Below, one piece after another: positions 6,413 to 7,354 of a stretch of DNA of 7,354 nt (its first letter is position 1; each line of letters opens with the position of its first letter). The translations under genes and the position numbers were made by a program. Under the pieces are notes generated by a model. That model was not told where the DNA came from and did not search any database. It saw nothing but the letters and a program-made list of their open reading frames with translations. Source of the DNA: an uncultured Erysipelotrichaceae bacterium (GTDB taxonomy: Bacteria; Bacillota_I; Bacilli_A; Erysipelotrichales; Coprobacillaceae); the NCBI GenBank assembly GCA_910588075.1, contig CAJUOS010000069.1:1-7354 (forward strand). The letters are read 5' to 3'.

Positions 6413-7234
6413 TTACAATGGATATTCTTTTTGAATAGAGTAAAGTTTTTTATAAATTTGAGTTTTATATTCTTTGGAACAACTCCCTTTTGGATATAAA
6501 AGAGCTAATTTTTGATATAATGAAAAATCATATCCTTTTATTTTATTTAAAAAAAATGGTTTTGTTTTTCCACGTAAATACATAGTTCCAGGAACAATAT
6601 AATCTAAACCAATATTATATGCGAGTTGATATATTGCTTTTATATTTTCATATGAATCAGTGATATATGGAATAATAGGCATCATTAAAATACCTACAGA
6701 AGCATTAGTTTTTTGTTTAAGAATTTGTAATACTTTCATACGTTCAATACTAAGAGCTGCTTGAGGTTCTATAATTTTTTGAATGTGTTCATCAGCACAA
6801 ACAATAGAACATGTAATATTAACCTCTGCTACTTGTGATAACTCATTTATTAAATCAATATCTCTTAATATTAATTTAGATTTCGTTGAAATATTAACTG
6901 GATTTTTATATTTAATCATAAGTTTTAAAACTTCACGCATTAATTGCAATTCTTTTTCACAAGGTTGGTAACTATCACTAACACTTCCAAAATTAATTAT
7001 TTCTTTTTTCCATTTTGATGAAGATATTTCTTTTTCTAAAACCTCAACAATATTTTCTTTATAATAAATATGATTATAAAATTTTTCATCATTTAAATAA
7101 TCATGTGAATAAAGAGCATAACAATACAAACATCCATGTTCACAACCTCTATATATATTAACATCATATTGATATGGCATTTTTCCATTAACTTTCCTAA
7201 TGGCTGATTTACATTGAATAGGTATATATTTCAT
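6413..7234 (-). CDS. Radical SAM protein of the SplB-like group (COG1533)
   Basis: A 273-residue cytoplasmic protein. The motif GCEHGCLYCYA (30-40) gives the CxxxCxxC cluster (C31, C35, C38) that holds the [4Fe-4S] centre cleaving S-adenosylmethionine to start radical chemistry. Further family motifs follow: SDSYQPCE (86-93), STKSKLILRD (116-125), an EP...ERMKVL segment (156-169) and PIIPYITDS (186-194). These match the short uncharacterised SplB-like proteins found in many non-sporulating bacteria rather than true spore photoproduct lyase, which is about 340 residues long. Reaction and substrate are unknown. The ATG at 7234 follows a GGAGGT ribosome site at normal spacing, and the Cys motif at residue 31 suits this start. 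It ends 108 bases before htpG with no strong terminator between, so read-through into htpG is possible. Confidence 0.88.
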   Translation of the reverse strand: MKYIPIQCKSAIRKVNGKMPYQYDVNIYRGCEHGCLYCYALYSHDYLNDEKFYNHIYYKENIVEVLEKEISSSKWKKEIINFGSVSDSYQPCEKELQLMREVLKLMIKYKNPVNISTKSKLILRDIDLINELSQVAEVNITCSIVCADEHIQKIIEPQAALSIERMKVLQILKQKTNASVGILMMPIIPYITDSYENIKAIYQLAYNIGLDYIVPGTMYLRGKTKPFFLNKIKGYDFSLYQKLALLYPKGSCSKEYKTQIYKKLYSIQKEYPL

Positions 7235-7246
7235 AAATCGACCTCC

Positions 7247-7261
7247 ACTTAAAAATTAAGT
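7247..7261. repeat. Short AT-rich inverted repeat in the leader of the radical SAM gene
   Basis: ACTTAA (7247-7252) and TTAAGT (7256-7261) form a perfect 6-bp dyad around three bases, a few bases upstream of the GGAGGT ribosome site. It could be a weak operator or leader hairpin; in AT-rich DNA it may well be chance. Confidence 0.25.
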
Positions 7262-7271
7262 AAACCTCATA

Positions 7272-7300
7272 TATATAAGATAACACTTTTTCTTATTGAA
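7272..7300 (-). promoter_or_regulatory. Possible promoter of the radical SAM gene
   Basis: A -10 candidate TATATA (7272-7277) lies 17 bp from a weak -35 candidate TTCAAT (7295-7300, 3 of 6). The terminator immediately upstream makes a separate promoter necessary, but the exact boxes are uncertain in this AT-rich stretch. Confidence 0.4.
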
Positions 7301-7332
7301 AAAAAGCAATATCTTATAGCTTGATATTGCTT
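7299..7332 (-). terminator. Intrinsic terminator of a gene beyond the right edge
   Basis: A perfect 10-bp stem AAGCAATATC / GATATTGCTT (7323-7332 with 7304-7313), a 9-base loop and a run of seven T residues on the minus strand (7299-7305). It should end a minus-strand transcript entering from the right. Stop codons lie in two minus-strand frames between 7333 and 7354, so that gene probably ends in the last few bases or just outside the window. Confidence 0.8.
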
Positions 7333-7354
7333 CTTATCTTCTATTGTTCTTCTA

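Noticed and set aside
6783..6971. 62-codon plus-strand open frame
   Set aside because: Antisense to conserved motifs of the radical SAM gene, with no recognisable protein features.
6413..7234. Identification as spore photoproduct lyase (splB)
   Set aside because: The protein is about 70 residues shorter than SplB and fits the broader SplB-like group better, and no sporulation genes are nearby.
1..7354. A previously undescribed multi-gene system, mobile island or defence locus
   Set aside because: All five genes belong to known families, composition is even apart from the left edge, most genes have their own promoters, and no integrase, toxin, nuclease or repeat array is visible.

Overview
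The window is AT-rich (roughly 30% GC by eye) and carries five complete protein genes, all on the minus strand, with short spacers of about 64 to 169 bases. Strong AGGAGG-type ribosome binding sites, sigma-A-like promoters, CIRCE operators and the gene types point to a low-GC Bacillota (Firmicutes). A gut Erysipelotrichia- or Clostridia-like organism is my guess; the sequence alone does not fix the genus. There are no rRNA or tRNA genes, CRISPR arrays, recognisable insertion sequences or phage genes.

In order of transcription (right to left): an intrinsic terminator for a gene beyond the right edge (7299-7332); a small radical SAM protein of the SplB/COG1533 group (6413-7234); the Hsp90 chaperone htpG (4409-6304) behind a sigma-A promoter flanked by two CIRCE operators; a terminator that overlaps the promoter of a small nitroreductase-family flavoprotein (3797-4330); a Na+/phosphate cotransporter-family protein with a C-terminal PhoU-like region (1915-3627), preceded by four 11-bp direct repeats resembling a PhoP (Pho) box; its AT-rich terminator; and a multidrug/lipid-exporter-type ABC half-transporter (65-1801). 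The left 51 bases are clearly richer in GC than the rest and can fold on the minus strand, but I cannot identify them.

Almost every gene seems to have its own promoter, so this is a row of co-directional single-gene units rather than one operon. For four genes the longest open frame begins upstream of the likely start; I moved the start to the ATG served by a clear Shine-Dalgarno sequence. The gene content is ordinary housekeeping and stress. I found no new multi-gene system. The most interesting signals are regulatory: the paired CIRCE sites at htpG and the Pho-box-like array at the phosphate transporter gene.
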